The position numbers and the translations under genes were made by a program. From Methanobacteriaceae archaeon (GTDB taxonomy: Archaea; Methanobacteriota; Methanobacteria; Methanobacteriales; Methanobacteriaceae), in NCBI GenBank assembly GCA_900769095.1, contig CAAGFH010000168.1, positions 1 through 11,141 of the forward strand: a stretch of 11,141 nucleotides of DNA, written 5' to 3'. The notes beneath the pieces are model-generated. The model was not told where the DNA came from. It ran no database searches and saw only the letters and a list, made by a program, of their open reading frames with translations. This document shows, piece after piece, positions 1 to 7,021 of this stretch. Positions within the stretch are counted from its first letter, which is position 1. Each line of letters starts with the position of its first letter.

Positions 1-148
1 AAATAATAGTTAAACTTTAATAAATGGCTTATGCATTCTTTAATTTAAGATGTTAGATTTTAAAATAACTTAATTAAATTTAATATTTTTTAATAAAGAT
101 GATGTTATTTATGTAGATTAAATTTAAATCGATTCTGTGAGTAGTTAA
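1..148. other. A/T-rich upstream region with a possible promoter
   Basis: No coding sequence is visible on either strand. TATA-like stretches occur at 79-88 (TTTAATATTT) and 118-129 (TTAAATTTAAAT). The second would place transcription start near the ATG at 149, which lacks a clear ribosome binding site, so a leaderless transcript is possible. I cannot choose between them. Confidence 0.3.
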
Positions 149-787
149 ATGATAGAGGATAATATACGTGTTCTTAGACAGGCTGCAAGGATAACTTCCA
201 ACAATGATTATGAAATCGAAAAAAGTTGGTGTCTTATTGCAGGAAATACTGATTTGGTTGATAAAATAGTTTACAAAGCTATTGCATCAAATCACAAAGT
301 TAAAATATTGTTCAGAGAACATGTAATGTTAAATGAAGGTAAATTAGATAAAAAATTCGATTTTATCATGATTTACGGAAACTCTATTTACATTGATGAA
401 TTTAAAAAAATTGCAAATCAGTATGGTGGAGCTTATATAAGGATTTTACGCAAACACTTAACTGAAGAACCTAATTTAATGGTATTTGTCGCACCTGATG
501 ATGTCATTAAAAAAACAGTTTCAGTAATCGAGAGATCTAAAGTATCTTTTGCAATTTTACAGGATTCACAAACTACTGCATTTATTGATGTTGATTTAAG
601 TAATGATGTTAAATTACCTAATTTCGTTAAATCTGCATTGAAACCATTTTATAATGCAAATGAAGTTGTTTTATCAACAATTTTGATTTCTGTAGACAAA
701 GAAGAAGAAATTAAAAAAGTTCAAAGTATAGCTACATCTAACAGAATTTTCGTTATTGACTTTAAAGATATTGTAACGGAGGAGTAA
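149..787 (+). CDS. Uncharacterised alpha/beta protein coupled to the MreB-like gene
   Basis: I do not recognise this 212-residue protein. It has no signal peptide and no membrane segment, so it is probably cytoplasmic. It reads as alternating short beta strands and amphipathic helices: hydrophobic strands near residues 27-31 (CLIAG), 51-55 (VKILF), 71-76 (FDFIMI), 109-114 (LMVFVA) and 177-182 (TILISV). This suggests a Rossmann-like or duplicated alpha/beta fold, which is inference only. The ATG at 149 is the furthest upstream possible start because an in-frame TAA lies directly before it; no good Shine-Dalgarno sequence precedes it. A GGAGG at the 3' end of the gene serves the next gene, which starts 2 bases after the stop, so the two are almost certainly co-translated. 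The pairing suggests a role connected with the actin-like protein, but nothing in the sequence proves it. Confidence 0.8.
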   Translation: MIEDNIRVLRQAARITSNNDYEIEKSWCLIAGNTDLVDKIVYKAIASNHKVKILFREHVMLNEGKLDKKFDFIMIYGNSIYIDEFKKIANQYGGAYIRILRKHLTEEPNLMVFVAPDDVIKKTVSVIERSKVSFAILQDSQTTAFIDVDLSNDVKLPNFVKSALKPFYNANEVVLSTILISVDKEEEIKKVQSIATSNRIFVIDFKDIVTEE

Positions 788-789
788 TC

Positions 790-1860
790 ATGAATATTTT
801 TGGAAAAGAAGAAGAACCTCAGATTAATGACGCCAAAGTTATTAGCAATAGTTTAGGAATTGATTTAGGAACATTAAACACTGTAATCGCAAAACCTTCA
901 GGTGACAAATTTGATTTATACCAAATTCCATCTGTAGTTGCTGTTAAAAAAGACGACCCTTCAGAAGTTTTAGCTGTTGGTGAAGAAGCTAAAAAAATGT
1001 TAGGAAGAACTCCTGAGGATATTCTTGCTGTAAGACCTTTGAAAAAAGGTGTAATTGAAAATGTTGTTCAAGCTCAAGCATTATTAATTAAAGCAATGCA
1101 AATCGGTATAGATGAAGGCGAATGCGTTGGAAGAATTGTTATCGGTATTCCTGGAGATGCTTCTGAAGTAGAAAAAAATGCTGCTGAAGAAATTGGTAGA
1201 AAAGCAGGAGCACAAAATATTTTAGTTATTAGTGAAGGATTAGCAGCAGCTATCGGTGCAGGATTACCTATTGCTGAACCAAACGGAACTATGGTTGTTG
1301 ATATTGGTGCTGGATCAACTGATATTGTTATCATCTCTCTTGGTGGTATTAATGATATTGAAACTGTTAGATGTGGTGGAGATGACATTGATAACAAAAT
1401 TGTTGACCTTGTAGCTGAAAAATACGATGTTGCTATTGGTATTCATGATGCTGAATCTGCTAAAATCGAAGTTGGTATGGTTCACTGTTCCGAACAATTA
1501 GAAAATCTCAGTGTTGAAATCATAGGTAAATCCTTAGAAACCAACAGACCTAAAAAAGTTATCATTGACTCCATGCTTGTTGCAGAAGCAGCTGAACCTT
1601 ACATGCAAGAAATCATTGATGGATTAAACATTGTTTTAGAAAGATTATCTCCGGAATTAATGATGGGTGTTTACAATAACTCAGTTGCAGTTGGTGGAAC
1701 TTCAAGACTTCGTGGTATGAAAGAAAGAATCTTCGATGAAATTTCTATCCCTATTGAAGTTTCCGAAGACCCTATGACTGTTGTAGCAAAAGGTACTGCA
1801 ATTGTTGCAGCTGAACCTCTTGCATTAGAACCTGAAGTTCGTCTTAGAGCTATGAAATAA
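790..1860 (+). CDS. mreB: MreB-like actin family cell-shape protein
   Basis: An actin/Hsp70-superfamily ATPase of 356 residues, closest in pattern to bacterial MreB, which forms membrane-associated filaments that guide cell-wall synthesis. Visible motifs are the phosphate-1 loop GIDLGTLNT (residues 23-31), the MreB-type stretch AVRPLKKGVIEN (80-91), GIPGDASEVEKNA (119-131), the SEGLAAAIGAGLP segment (148-160, glutamate at the position of the MreB catalytic Glu), phosphate-2 VVDIGAGSTDI (169-179) and the adenosine motif AVGGTSRLRG (300-309). The length is close to MreB. About 20 residues, mostly polar, precede the first strand and might be a membrane or partner contact. The start has a GGAGG inside the end of the preceding gene. 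In pseudomurein-walled methanogens such a protein plausibly directs wall growth; that role is inference. A DnaK/EutJ-type annotation is possible, but the MreB-specific stretches argue against it. Confidence 0.9.
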   Translation: MNIFGKEEEPQINDAKVISNSLGIDLGTLNTVIAKPSGDKFDLYQIPSVVAVKKDDPSEVLAVGEEAKKMLGRTPEDILAVRPLKKGVIENVVQAQALLIKAMQIGIDEGECVGRIVIGIPGDASEVEKNAAEEIGRKAGAQNILVISEGLAAAIGAGLPIAEPNGTMVVDIGAGSTDIVIISLGGINDIETVRCGGDDIDNKIVDLVAEKYDVAIGIHDAESAKIEVGMVHCSEQLENLSVEIIGKSLETNRPKKVIIDSMLVAEAAEPYMQEIIDGLNIVLERLSPELMMGVYNNSVAVGGTSRLRGMKERIFDEISIPIEVSEDPMTVVAKGTAIVAAEPLALEPEVRLRAMK

Positions 1861-1862
1861 AT

Positions 1863-1875
1863 TTTAATATTTATT
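1863..1875 (+). promoter_or_regulatory. Possible TATA box for rnhB
   Basis: The stretch TTAATATTTATT lies about 40 bases before the rnhB start codon, which would place transcription start near 1893-1895. It overlaps the region just before the terminator T-tract. The whole intergene is A/T-rich, so the call is weak. Confidence 0.25.
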
Positions 1876-1876
1876 T

Positions 1877-1896
1877 CTCTTTTTTTTACTTTTTTT
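1877..1896 (+). terminator. T-tract terminator after the MreB-like gene
   Basis: Two T runs (8 T at 1880-1887 and 7 T at 1890-1896) follow the stop codon by about 20 bases. No stem precedes them. Archaeal RNA polymerase terminates on such T-tracts without a hairpin, so this probably ends the two-gene transcript. Confidence 0.6.
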
Positions 1897-1907
1897 AACT
1901 GATTTTT

Positions 1908-2522
1908 ATGGATATTTTAGGAATTGATGAGGCCGGTCGTGGATCTGTTTTAGGCCCAATGGTTATTGCAGGAGTTATTGTTCCTGAAAAAATGGATAAA
2001 GTTCTTGAGAGAATGGGAGTTAAAGATTCTAAAAGACTTACTCCAAATAGAAGAACTATTTTATCTAGAAAACTAAAAAAGATGTTTGAATATGAGATTG
2101 TTGTAATTTCTGCTCGCGAAATTGATGAATTAAGAGCAAGTGGTGTCAATCTCAACGAAATAGAAAAAAATGCTATGGAAAGCATTATTTTAAAATTAAA
2201 ACCTGAAAAAGCTATTGTTGATGCTGTTGATGTCAAAGCACAGCGTTTTCAGGATAATTTATGCAAAGATACTGGATTTGATGTTATAGCTGAACACAAA
2301 GCTGATGATAAATACATTGAAGTTAGTGCAGCATCTATTATTGCTAAAGCAGAAAGGGATGCTCAAATTCAAGAAATCAATAAGGAATTTATAAAATCTG
2401 GTGGAATTGGTTCAGGTTATCCTTCAGACCCAACAACAAAGAAATTTTTAACTAATTATACTTATGATGAAATGCCTGATTTTGTTAGAAAATCATGGGC
2501 TACAGTTGCAAAAATGAAGTAA
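1908..2522 (+). CDS. rnhB: Ribonuclease HII
   Basis: Cleaves the RNA strand of RNA/DNA hybrids and removes misincorporated ribonucleotides from DNA. The 204-residue length is typical of archaeal RNase HII. Seen motifs: the N-terminal IDEAGRGSVLGPMV with catalytic D7 and E8, KDSKRLT (39-45), IVDAVDV with D105, EHKADDKY with D133, then SAASIIAKAERD (140-151) and GSGYPSDP, whose tyrosine contacts the RNA-DNA junction in the family. All four metal-binding acidic residues are present, so the enzyme should be active. The ATG is directly followed by the conserved strand, so no other start is likely; the ribosome binding site is weak (CTGATT). It stands alone between a T-tract upstream and an A/T-rich intergene downstream. 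Confidence 0.97.
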   Translation: MDILGIDEAGRGSVLGPMVIAGVIVPEKMDKVLERMGVKDSKRLTPNRRTILSRKLKKMFEYEIVVISAREIDELRASGVNLNEIEKNAMESIILKLKPEKAIVDAVDVKAQRFQDNLCKDTGFDVIAEHKADDKYIEVSAASIIAKAERDAQIQEINKEFIKSGGIGSGYPSDPTTKKFLTNYTYDEMPDFVRKSWATVAKMK

Positions 2523-2558
2523 ATTAGCGCTTATTTTAAAAAATATTTAAGTATATGA

Positions 2559-2568
2559 ATTTATAAAG
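2559..2568 (+). promoter_or_regulatory. Possible TATA box for the ExbB-ExbD-PurO unit
   Basis: ATTTATAAAG lies about 50 bases before the ATG at 2614, predicting a transcript start near 2590 and a leader of roughly 25 bases that would contain the GAGGAT ribosome binding site at 2604-2609. The 91-base intergene holds nothing else I can support. Confidence 0.35.
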
Positions 2569-2613
2569 TATTCGTATAACAATTTTTCAATTTAATATTT
2601 ATAGAGGATAAAA

Positions 2614-3453
2614 ATGATTATTGAAAGTATCATGTTAATCATTGATGGGATAATGGATATTTTTGCCCAAGGTGGAGTCATTACTTATGTGATTCTTTTC
2701 ATTGGTATTTATGGTCTTATTATCGCAATAAGAAAGATTACATATCTTAAAAAAATTAGTAAAGTAGATACAACTGAAATTTTCGGAGTTGTAACTACTG
2801 CTATGGAAAGAGGTGGGGCTGTAGAGGCTTTAAAACAAATTAATGGTTTTAAAAATCCTATTTCCAGAATTATTTCTGAAACTTTAAAAATTGGTTATAA
2901 GAATAAAACCGAAGTTGAAGAAAGTATGGAACAAATTTTCATCGTTGAAGTCGGAAAAATGACCAAGGGTGTAGGTACAATCAAGACTCTTATTGAGTTA
3001 GCACCATTTTTAGGATTAATTGGTACTGTTATTGGTATTTGGATGACTTTCAAATCTTTAGGTGTTAATCCTGATCCTACTGCAATGGCTGAAGGTATTT
3101 ACGTTGCATTGACAACAACTATTGTCGGTCTTGCTGTAACAATTATATTAATACCGCTTCATACTTATATCCAAGGACTTATTGAAGTAGAAATGGATAA
3201 AATTGAACTTGCTACTAAAATGACCAACTGGGGTTATGCAGTAGTTAAAATTAGAGTTGATTCAAATGTTGAATGTGCACTTGAAGCATTACAAGAAGCT
3301 GAAGGTGTTGTAAATACAAGATTAATCTCTGATCCATATGCAAATATTAAAGTTTCTTTTAAACCAAGTATGTTAGATAAGAGTATTTCTAATATTATTT
3401 TGGAAAAATGTAATGTTAATGCAGAAATTACTGAAAGTAAACTAAGACAATAG
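2614..3453 (+). CDS. exbB: MotA/TolQ/ExbB family proton channel protein with C-terminal extra domain
   Basis: A 279-residue membrane protein of the MotA/TolQ/ExbB family, which form pentameric collars around ExbD/TolR helices and convert ion flow into mechanical work. Three membrane segments are visible at about residues 21-40, 127-147 and 162-184. The second contains the family signature APFLGLIGTVIGIWMTF and the third AEGIYVALTTTIVGL. A cytoplasmic loop of about 85 residues separates the first two, as in ExbB. Unlike standard ExbB, about 70 residues follow (208-279) that read as strand-helix-strand-strand-helix-strand, similar to a heavy-metal-associated ferredoxin fold but without CxxC. 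The next gene encodes an ExbD-like partner 8 bases downstream. The original ExbB task (driving TonB across to an outer membrane) cannot apply in an archaeon, so the driven process is unknown. The symbol is at family level. Confidence 0.9.
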   Translation: MIIESIMLIIDGIMDIFAQGGVITYVILFIGIYGLIIAIRKITYLKKISKVDTTEIFGVVTTAMERGGAVEALKQINGFKNPISRIISETLKIGYKNKTEVEESMEQIFIVEVGKMTKGVGTIKTLIELAPFLGLIGTVIGIWMTFKSLGVNPDPTAMAEGIYVALTTTIVGLAVTIILIPLHTYIQGLIEVEMDKIELATKMTNWGYAVVKIRVDSNVECALEALQEAEGVVNTRLISDPYANIKVSFKPSMLDKSISNIILEKCNVNAEITESKLRQ

Positions 3454-3461
3454 GTGATTAA

Positions 3462-3872
3462 ATGGCAATTGATGTTAGAAAGCATAAAAAAAAGATTTCA
3501 GACAACAAGCCAAATATCAATTTAGTTCCGCTTATTGATATCTTATTCACAATAATGATTTTTTTAGTAGTAACTAGTAATTTTTCAGAGGATGTTCAAA
3601 CAGCAGACACTTCAGAAGATGTTGATGGTGGTGGAAAACCTAACGTTACATCTGTTTCTGGTAGTGAGGAATATTATGTCGTTCCTGTAGCTAATTTACA
3701 TAAAGTTACAGTTAATGGTGTTGACAGATCTGATACGATTCTGAATAGTGCTGTAGGTGTTCAAGCAGAAGTAATGGACAAAGGTCAAATTACAATCAAA
3801 CCTGGTGAGATTGATATCGTTGTTCCTGCTGGATTTTCACCTGAAAAAGCTGTTCAACGTCCACAACTTTAA
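3462..3872 (+). CDS. exbD: ExbD/TolR family protein with atypical outer domain
   Basis: 136 residues with the ExbD/TolR layout: a short basic cytoplasmic N-terminus (RKHKKK, residues 6-11), one membrane helix (about 20-42) and an external C-terminal part. The helix carries the family motif NLVPLIDILFTIMIFLVV with the proton-relaying aspartate D26. After the helix comes an acidic, glycine-rich linker (about 44-58) and a strand-rich region (about 68-125) in which I cannot see the usual ExbD fold pattern. Start: a perfect GGTGATT two bases before the ATG, overlapping the end of the ExbB-like gene region, so the pair is co-translated. It probably forms a stator complex with the upstream protein. 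The symbol is at family level and does not imply siderophore transport. Confidence 0.87.
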   Translation: MAIDVRKHKKKISDNKPNINLVPLIDILFTIMIFLVVTSNFSEDVQTADTSEDVDGGGKPNVTSVSGSEEYYVVPVANLHKVTVNGVDRSDTILNSAVGVQAEVMDKGQITIKPGEIDIVVPAGFSPEKAVQRPQL

Positions 3873-3889
3873 ACTAGAGGGGGATAAAA

Positions 3890-4516
3890 ATGTATACTGG
3901 TAGAATTTTATCAACAGGAATGAACAGCGAAGGCAAACCTTATATCGCTTATAGGGTTTCAAGCAGATCATTTCCAAATAGACAATGTCTTAAATATGAA
4001 AATAGAGCAGCTATTGTTCCAAAAGAAGGATTTGAAAAAGATATCTTTGAAAATCCATACATTACATACAATTGTATTCAGATTGTTGGTGATGTAGCAG
4101 TTGTATCCAACGGATCACAAACTGATGTTATAGCAGACAAAATCCGCTTAGGAATGAATTTAAGAGATGCACTTGCATATTCATTACTTACAATGGATTA
4201 TGAAAAAGACAGTTATAACACTCCAAGAATCGCTGGTGTTGTTAAAGCTAGCGAAGATGAAGATGAATATAAATGTTACATAAGTATTGTTAACGACAAT
4301 AAAATTTTAGTTGAACAAGTTCCATATGGAAAAGCAGCATTCATTTCAACATATGGTTCTCAACTTCCTGATGCTGTTGAATTTGAAGCAGATACTTCAA
4401 CTCATGCAGCAAAATATATTTTCGATGAAGGTACATTTGCAGAATATGAAAAGCCTGTAACTTCATCTGCTGCGATTTTTGATGGAGAGTGGACTATTGA
4501 CGTCTACAATCCATAA
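3890..4516 (+). CDS. purO: IMP cyclohydrolase, archaeal PurO type
   Basis: Catalyses the last step of purine synthesis in many archaea: ring closure of FAICAR to IMP. This family replaces the cyclohydrolase half of bacterial PurH. The 208-residue length and the N-terminal pattern [10 protein letters not shown]...[17 protein letters not shown] (residues 1-31) match PurO, as do [25 protein letters not shown] and the [14 protein letters not shown] helix region ([17 protein letters not shown]). From memory, the homologue in Methanothermobacter has an NTN-hydrolase fold. A strong AGAGGGGGAT precedes the ATG. It follows the ExbD-like gene by 17 bases and probably shares its transcript, although the functions look unrelated. 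A T-tract follows it. IMP feeds GTP, the substrate of the arfA product encoded 1.7 kb downstream. Confidence 0.93.
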   Translation: MYTGRILSTGMNSEGKPYIAYRVSSRSFPNRQCLKYENRAAIVPKEGFEKDIFENPYITYNCIQIVGDVAVVSNGSQTDVIADKIRLGMNLRDALAYSLLTMDYEKDSYNTPRIAGVVKASEDEDEYKCYISIVNDNKILVEQVPYGKAAFISTYGSQLPDAVEFEADTSTHAAKYIFDEGTFAEYEKPVTSSAAIFDGEWTIDVYNP

Positions 4517-4531
4517 TTTTTCTTTTTTTTT
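4517..4531 (+). terminator. T-tract terminator after purO
   Basis: Fourteen T residues interrupted by a single C follow the purO stop directly, then TAAAC. No hairpin is visible. It probably ends or attenuates the ExbB-ExbD-PurO transcript; some read-through into cofE is possible because no clear TATA box lies between. Confidence 0.5.
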
Positions 4532-4543
4532 AAACTTGTTTTA

Positions 4544-4550
4544 GATGATT
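4544..4550 (+). promoter_or_regulatory. Ribosome binding site deciding the cofE start
   Basis: GATGATT lies three bases before the ATG at 4554, the same geometry as the GGTGATT sites before the ExbD-like gene and atwA. It contains the ATG at 4545, an in-frame alternative start with no ribosome binding site of its own, so 4554 is preferred. Confidence 0.5.
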
Positions 4551-4553
4551 ATT

Positions 4554-5318
4554 ATGAGTATTGAATTATTTGGTTTAGAGAATATTCCTATTATTGATGG
4601 TAGTAGTGATATTTCAAAAATTATTAAAGAAGCTATTGAAAAACAGGGCTGTGGGCTTTGCCATGGGGATATAATTTTAATTGCTGAAACTTTAATCTCA
4701 AAAGCTGAAGAGAATTTCATAAAACTATATGATTTAACTCCATCTCCACAGGCTATTGAACTTGCTCAAAAAGCTAAAAAAGACCCTCAATTAGTTGAAT
4801 CAATTATTCAACAATCAAATGAAATTGTTGCTGTAGGTCCTAAATTTATAATTACAGAAACAAAACAGGGTTTTGTATGTGCTAATGCAGGTATTGATGA
4901 GTCCAATGTTGGTGAAGGTTTAGTTACTCCAATGCCTGTTGATGCAGATAAATCTGCTTTTGAAATTCGTGAGTCCTTAGAAAAAGAATTTGGCGAAGAA
5001 ATCGCAGTTATTATAACTGATACTCAGGGAAGAGCATTTAGATTTGGTGCTATAGGTACTGCAATTGGATGTTCTGGTATTTCACCAATATGGAAAAGAG
5101 TCGGTGAAAAGGATTTATACGGAAGAGAACTTGAAACTACTGAAATTGCAACCTGTGATGAATTAGCTTCTGCCGCTTCACTTATTATGGGTCAGGCTGA
5201 TGAAGGACTTCCTGTTGTTATCGTACGTGGATTCGATAGCTTTGATACATTAAGAGATGTTAATTCAACAATCAAATCAGTTATTATGCCTAAAGAATTT
5301 GATGTATTTAGAAATTAG
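4554..5318 (+). CDS. cofE: Coenzyme F420-0:L-glutamate ligase
   Basis: Adds L-glutamate residues to F420-0 with GTP, the last step of coenzyme F420 synthesis. From the ATG at 4554 the product has 254 residues, a normal archaeal CofE length. Family motifs seen: GDIILIAETLISKAE (38-52), ANAGIDESNVG (110-120) with D115, PMPVDADKSA (126-135), IITDTQGRAFRFGAIGTAIG (153-172) with D156, and ELASAASLIMGQADEGLPVVIVRG (203-226). D115 and D156 correspond to metal-binding positions in the characterised archaeal enzyme. The usual basic residue of the family's QKIVSK-like strand is replaced (AETLISK). An in-frame ATG at 4545 would add three residues. The stop overlaps the ribosome binding site of cofD, so the two are coupled. 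Confidence 0.95.
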   Translation: MSIELFGLENIPIIDGSSDISKIIKEAIEKQGCGLCHGDIILIAETLISKAEENFIKLYDLTPSPQAIELAQKAKKDPQLVESIIQQSNEIVAVGPKFIITETKQGFVCANAGIDESNVGEGLVTPMPVDADKSAFEIRESLEKEFGEEIAVIITDTQGRAFRFGAIGTAIGCSGISPIWKRVGEKDLYGRELETTEIATCDELASAASLIMGQADEGLPVVIVRGFDSFDTLRDVNSTIKSVIMPKEFDVFRN

Positions 5319-5322
5319 GTGA
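5317..5322 (+). promoter_or_regulatory. Ribosome binding site deciding the cofD start
   Basis: AGGTGA starts inside the cofE stop region and lies five bases before the ATG at 5328. The GTG within it at 5319 is in frame and could be read as a start, but it is the ribosome binding site itself and the conserved CofD N-terminus begins at 5328. Confidence 0.7.
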
Positions 5323-5327
5323 ATTTA

Positions 5328-6233
5328 ATGATTACTGTTTTATCTGGTGGAACTGGTACTCCAAAACTATTGCAGGGATTAAAAGAAATCATTGATCCTA
5401 AAGATTTGACAATCATTGTTAATACTCTTGAAAATGATTATTTTTCAGGTGTTTATGTTTCTGCAGATATTGATACTGTATTGTATACAATGGCAGATAT
5501 GATTAATGATGAATTCTGGTACGGAGTTAAAAATGATACTTTTATTACTCATGAACGTCTTAAAGAACTTGGATGTGATGAACTTTTAAGAATTGGGGAC
5601 ATTGACCGTGCAACTAAAATACAAAAGACACAATTAATGGAAAAATATGGTCTTTCAAAAGCATGTGAAATTCAAGCAGAAAATATGGGAATCGCTTCAA
5701 GAATTATTCCTATGAGTGAAGAAGATTCTGAAATTAAGATTATCACTGATATTGGTGAATTGGAATTTCATGACTTTTTAATTAAACATCAAAGTGAACC
5801 TGAAGTTTTAGATATTAAATTCTCCAATGTTTCACCAAGTGATGGAATTGTTGAAGCTATTAAGAATTCTGATGCAGTAATTATTGGCCCATCCAATCCA
5901 ATTACTTCAATATCACCAATATTGTCTTTAGATGGTGTTCGTGATGCACTAAAAGAAACTTATGTTGTTGCAGTTTCTCCAATTATTGGTTCTGATTCTG
6001 TTTCAGGGCCTGCAAGTAAATTTATGAAAGCATTGGATATTGATGTTTCATCAATTGGTGTTGCATCATTATATGAAGATTTTTTAGATACAATGGTAAT
6101 TGATGTACAAGATGAAGATAAAATTGCCAAAATAAATCAAATAGTTAATAAGGTAATAACTACAAATACAATTATGGATAATTTAGATGCTAAAATTAAT
6201 TTGGCTAAAATTATTAAGGATTGTATTCCTTAG
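5328..6233 (+). CDS. cofD: 2-phospho-L-lactate transferase (F420 biosynthesis)
   Basis: Transfers the 2-phospholactyl group from lactyl-2-diphospho-5'-guanosine to Fo, giving F420-0, the substrate of CofE. The product has 301 residues from the ATG at 5328, normal for archaeal CofD. Motifs: [20 protein letters not shown] (1-20) forming the nucleotide loop, SADIDTVLY (45-53) with the conserved Asp at 49, [19 protein letters not shown] (64-82), [10 protein letters not shown] (90-99), and the highly conserved C-terminal block [17 protein letters not shown] followed by [21 protein letters not shown] helix near the C-terminus carries [14 protein letters not shown]. It lies directly after cofE, as expected for two consecutive enzymes of one pathway, and arfA begins 17 bases after its stop. 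Confidence 0.97.
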   Translation: MITVLSGGTGTPKLLQGLKEIIDPKDLTIIVNTLENDYFSGVYVSADIDTVLYTMADMINDEFWYGVKNDTFITHERLKELGCDELLRIGDIDRATKIQKTQLMEKYGLSKACEIQAENMGIASRIIPMSEEDSEIKIITDIGELEFHDFLIKHQSEPEVLDIKFSNVSPSDGIVEAIKNSDAVIIGPSNPITSISPILSLDGVRDALKETYVVAVSPIIGSDSVSGPASKFMKALDIDVSSIGVASLYEDFLDTMVIDVQDEDKIAKINQIVNKVITTNTIMDNLDAKINLAKIIKDCIP

Positions 6234-6237
6234 GGGG

Positions 6238-6243
6238 AAGGTG
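6238..6243 (+). promoter_or_regulatory. Ribosome binding site deciding the arfA start
   Basis: AAGGTG, after a GGGGG that overlaps the cofD stop, lies seven bases before the ATG at 6251. It supports that start over in-frame codons further upstream, which would overlap cofD and add residues not seen in the family. Confidence 0.6.
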
Positions 6244-6250
6244 TTATTCA

Positions 6251-7006
6251 ATGATACAAATGACATTAATACAAATTGACAATTATGGACCTTGGACTGT
6301 CACTCCAAGACCAAGGACTGAATCTGACTTACAAATTCTTCAAGCAAGATTATACGCTGATTTAAACAGCTATTTTGGTGCTAGAAAAGGTTTAGTTTTC
6401 TTTACTAGATTTGATAACTTGCTTGCAATCTCAAATGGTTTAGATGAAGAAGACCATTTAAGAATTCAAAGATCTATTAGAAACAAATACCCTATTACTG
6501 TAAGTATGGGTGTAGCAGCTGCAGATACTCCTCACGAAGCTCAAAGATTAGCAACTATCGCTCTTCAAAAAGCAGGTAGTGCTCAATCAGGTGAGAGAAA
6601 AGAAATTTTAGCTATTGACAGTTTAGTTAGTGAAGAAGACAGCTTCGTTCAAGCAGCTCATATTGACATTAACAGTGTCACTGAAACTTTAACCGATATT
6701 GAATCTGCTTTTGATACAAGTTTCAGTGTTAATAAAGCTCAACATTACTTAATGACTAAATTAATTAAAAAAGGAGCATTATTATTCTTCATTGGAGGGG
6801 ACAACTTCATGTCTCCATGTAACGGATTAACTGAGAAAGACATTGAAGAAATAATGGTTGAAATTGATGAAGAAATCGGCATAAAGCTCAAAGCTGGAAT
6901 TGGAAGAGCTAAAAATGCTGAAGATGCTGCTTATATGGCAGACATTGGTCTTGAAGAAATCCGTGCACATAATAATGAAATGTGGACTTGGGTTGTTGAA
7001 AAATAA
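6251..7006 (+). CDS. arfA: GTP cyclohydrolase III
   Basis: Hydrolyses GTP to the formylamino-pyrimidine ribosyl phosphate (FAPy) with release of two phosphates, the archaeal entry step to riboflavin and to Fo, the chromophore of F420. The 251-residue protein starts with [19 protein letters not shown], nearly identical in pattern to the Methanocaldococcus enzyme as I recall it. Two related palm-like halves are visible: the first with QIDNYGPWT (8-16) and [14 protein letters not shown] (50-63), the second with [15 protein letters not shown] (136-150) and [16 protein letters not shown] (177-192), whose GGDN is the family's GGDEF-like loop. The acidic residues needed for metal binding (D10, D139 and D184 regions) are present. 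It sits between cofD and the TIM-barrel gene, so the cluster supplies both ends of F420 assembly. Confidence 0.97.
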   Translation: MIQMTLIQIDNYGPWTVTPRPRTESDLQILQARLYADLNSYFGARKGLVFFTRFDNLLAISNGLDEEDHLRIQRSIRNKYPITVSMGVAAADTPHEAQRLATIALQKAGSAQSGERKEILAIDSLVSEEDSFVQAAHIDINSVTETLTDIESAFDTSFSVNKAQHYLMTKLIKKGALLFFIGGDNFMSPCNGLTEKDIEEIMVEIDEEIGIKLKAGIGRAKNAEDAAYMADIGLEEIRAHNNEMWTWVVEK

Positions 7007-7021
7007 TCTTGAGGAATTTGT

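Noticed and set aside
1074..1497. Minus-strand open frames inside the MreB-like gene
   Set aside because: They lie opposite a strongly conserved coding sequence, and their translations are low-complexity (Ile, Pro, Ser rich) with no motif or ribosome binding site.
1895..2236. Minus-strand open frame over rnhB
   Set aside because: It is antisense to the catalytic core of RNase HII; the serine/isoleucine-rich product has no recognisable domain.
3234..3485. Minus-strand open frame across the ExbB/ExbD junction
   Set aside because: It is a shadow of two real coupled genes and has no promoter or ribosome binding site.
2614..3872. ExbB/ExbD pair as an iron-siderophore (TonB) system
   Set aside because: No TonB, receptor or binding protein is present and the host appears to be an archaeon without an outer membrane, so only the family assignment is kept.
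5319..5327. GTG at 5319 as the cofD start
   Set aside because: This GTG is part of the AGGTGA ribosome binding site for the ATG at 5328, where the conserved N-terminus begins.
6221..6250. Upstream start for arfA overlapping cofD
   Set aside because: The extra residues ([10 protein letters not shown]) have no family counterpart, and AAGGTG serves the ATG at 6251.
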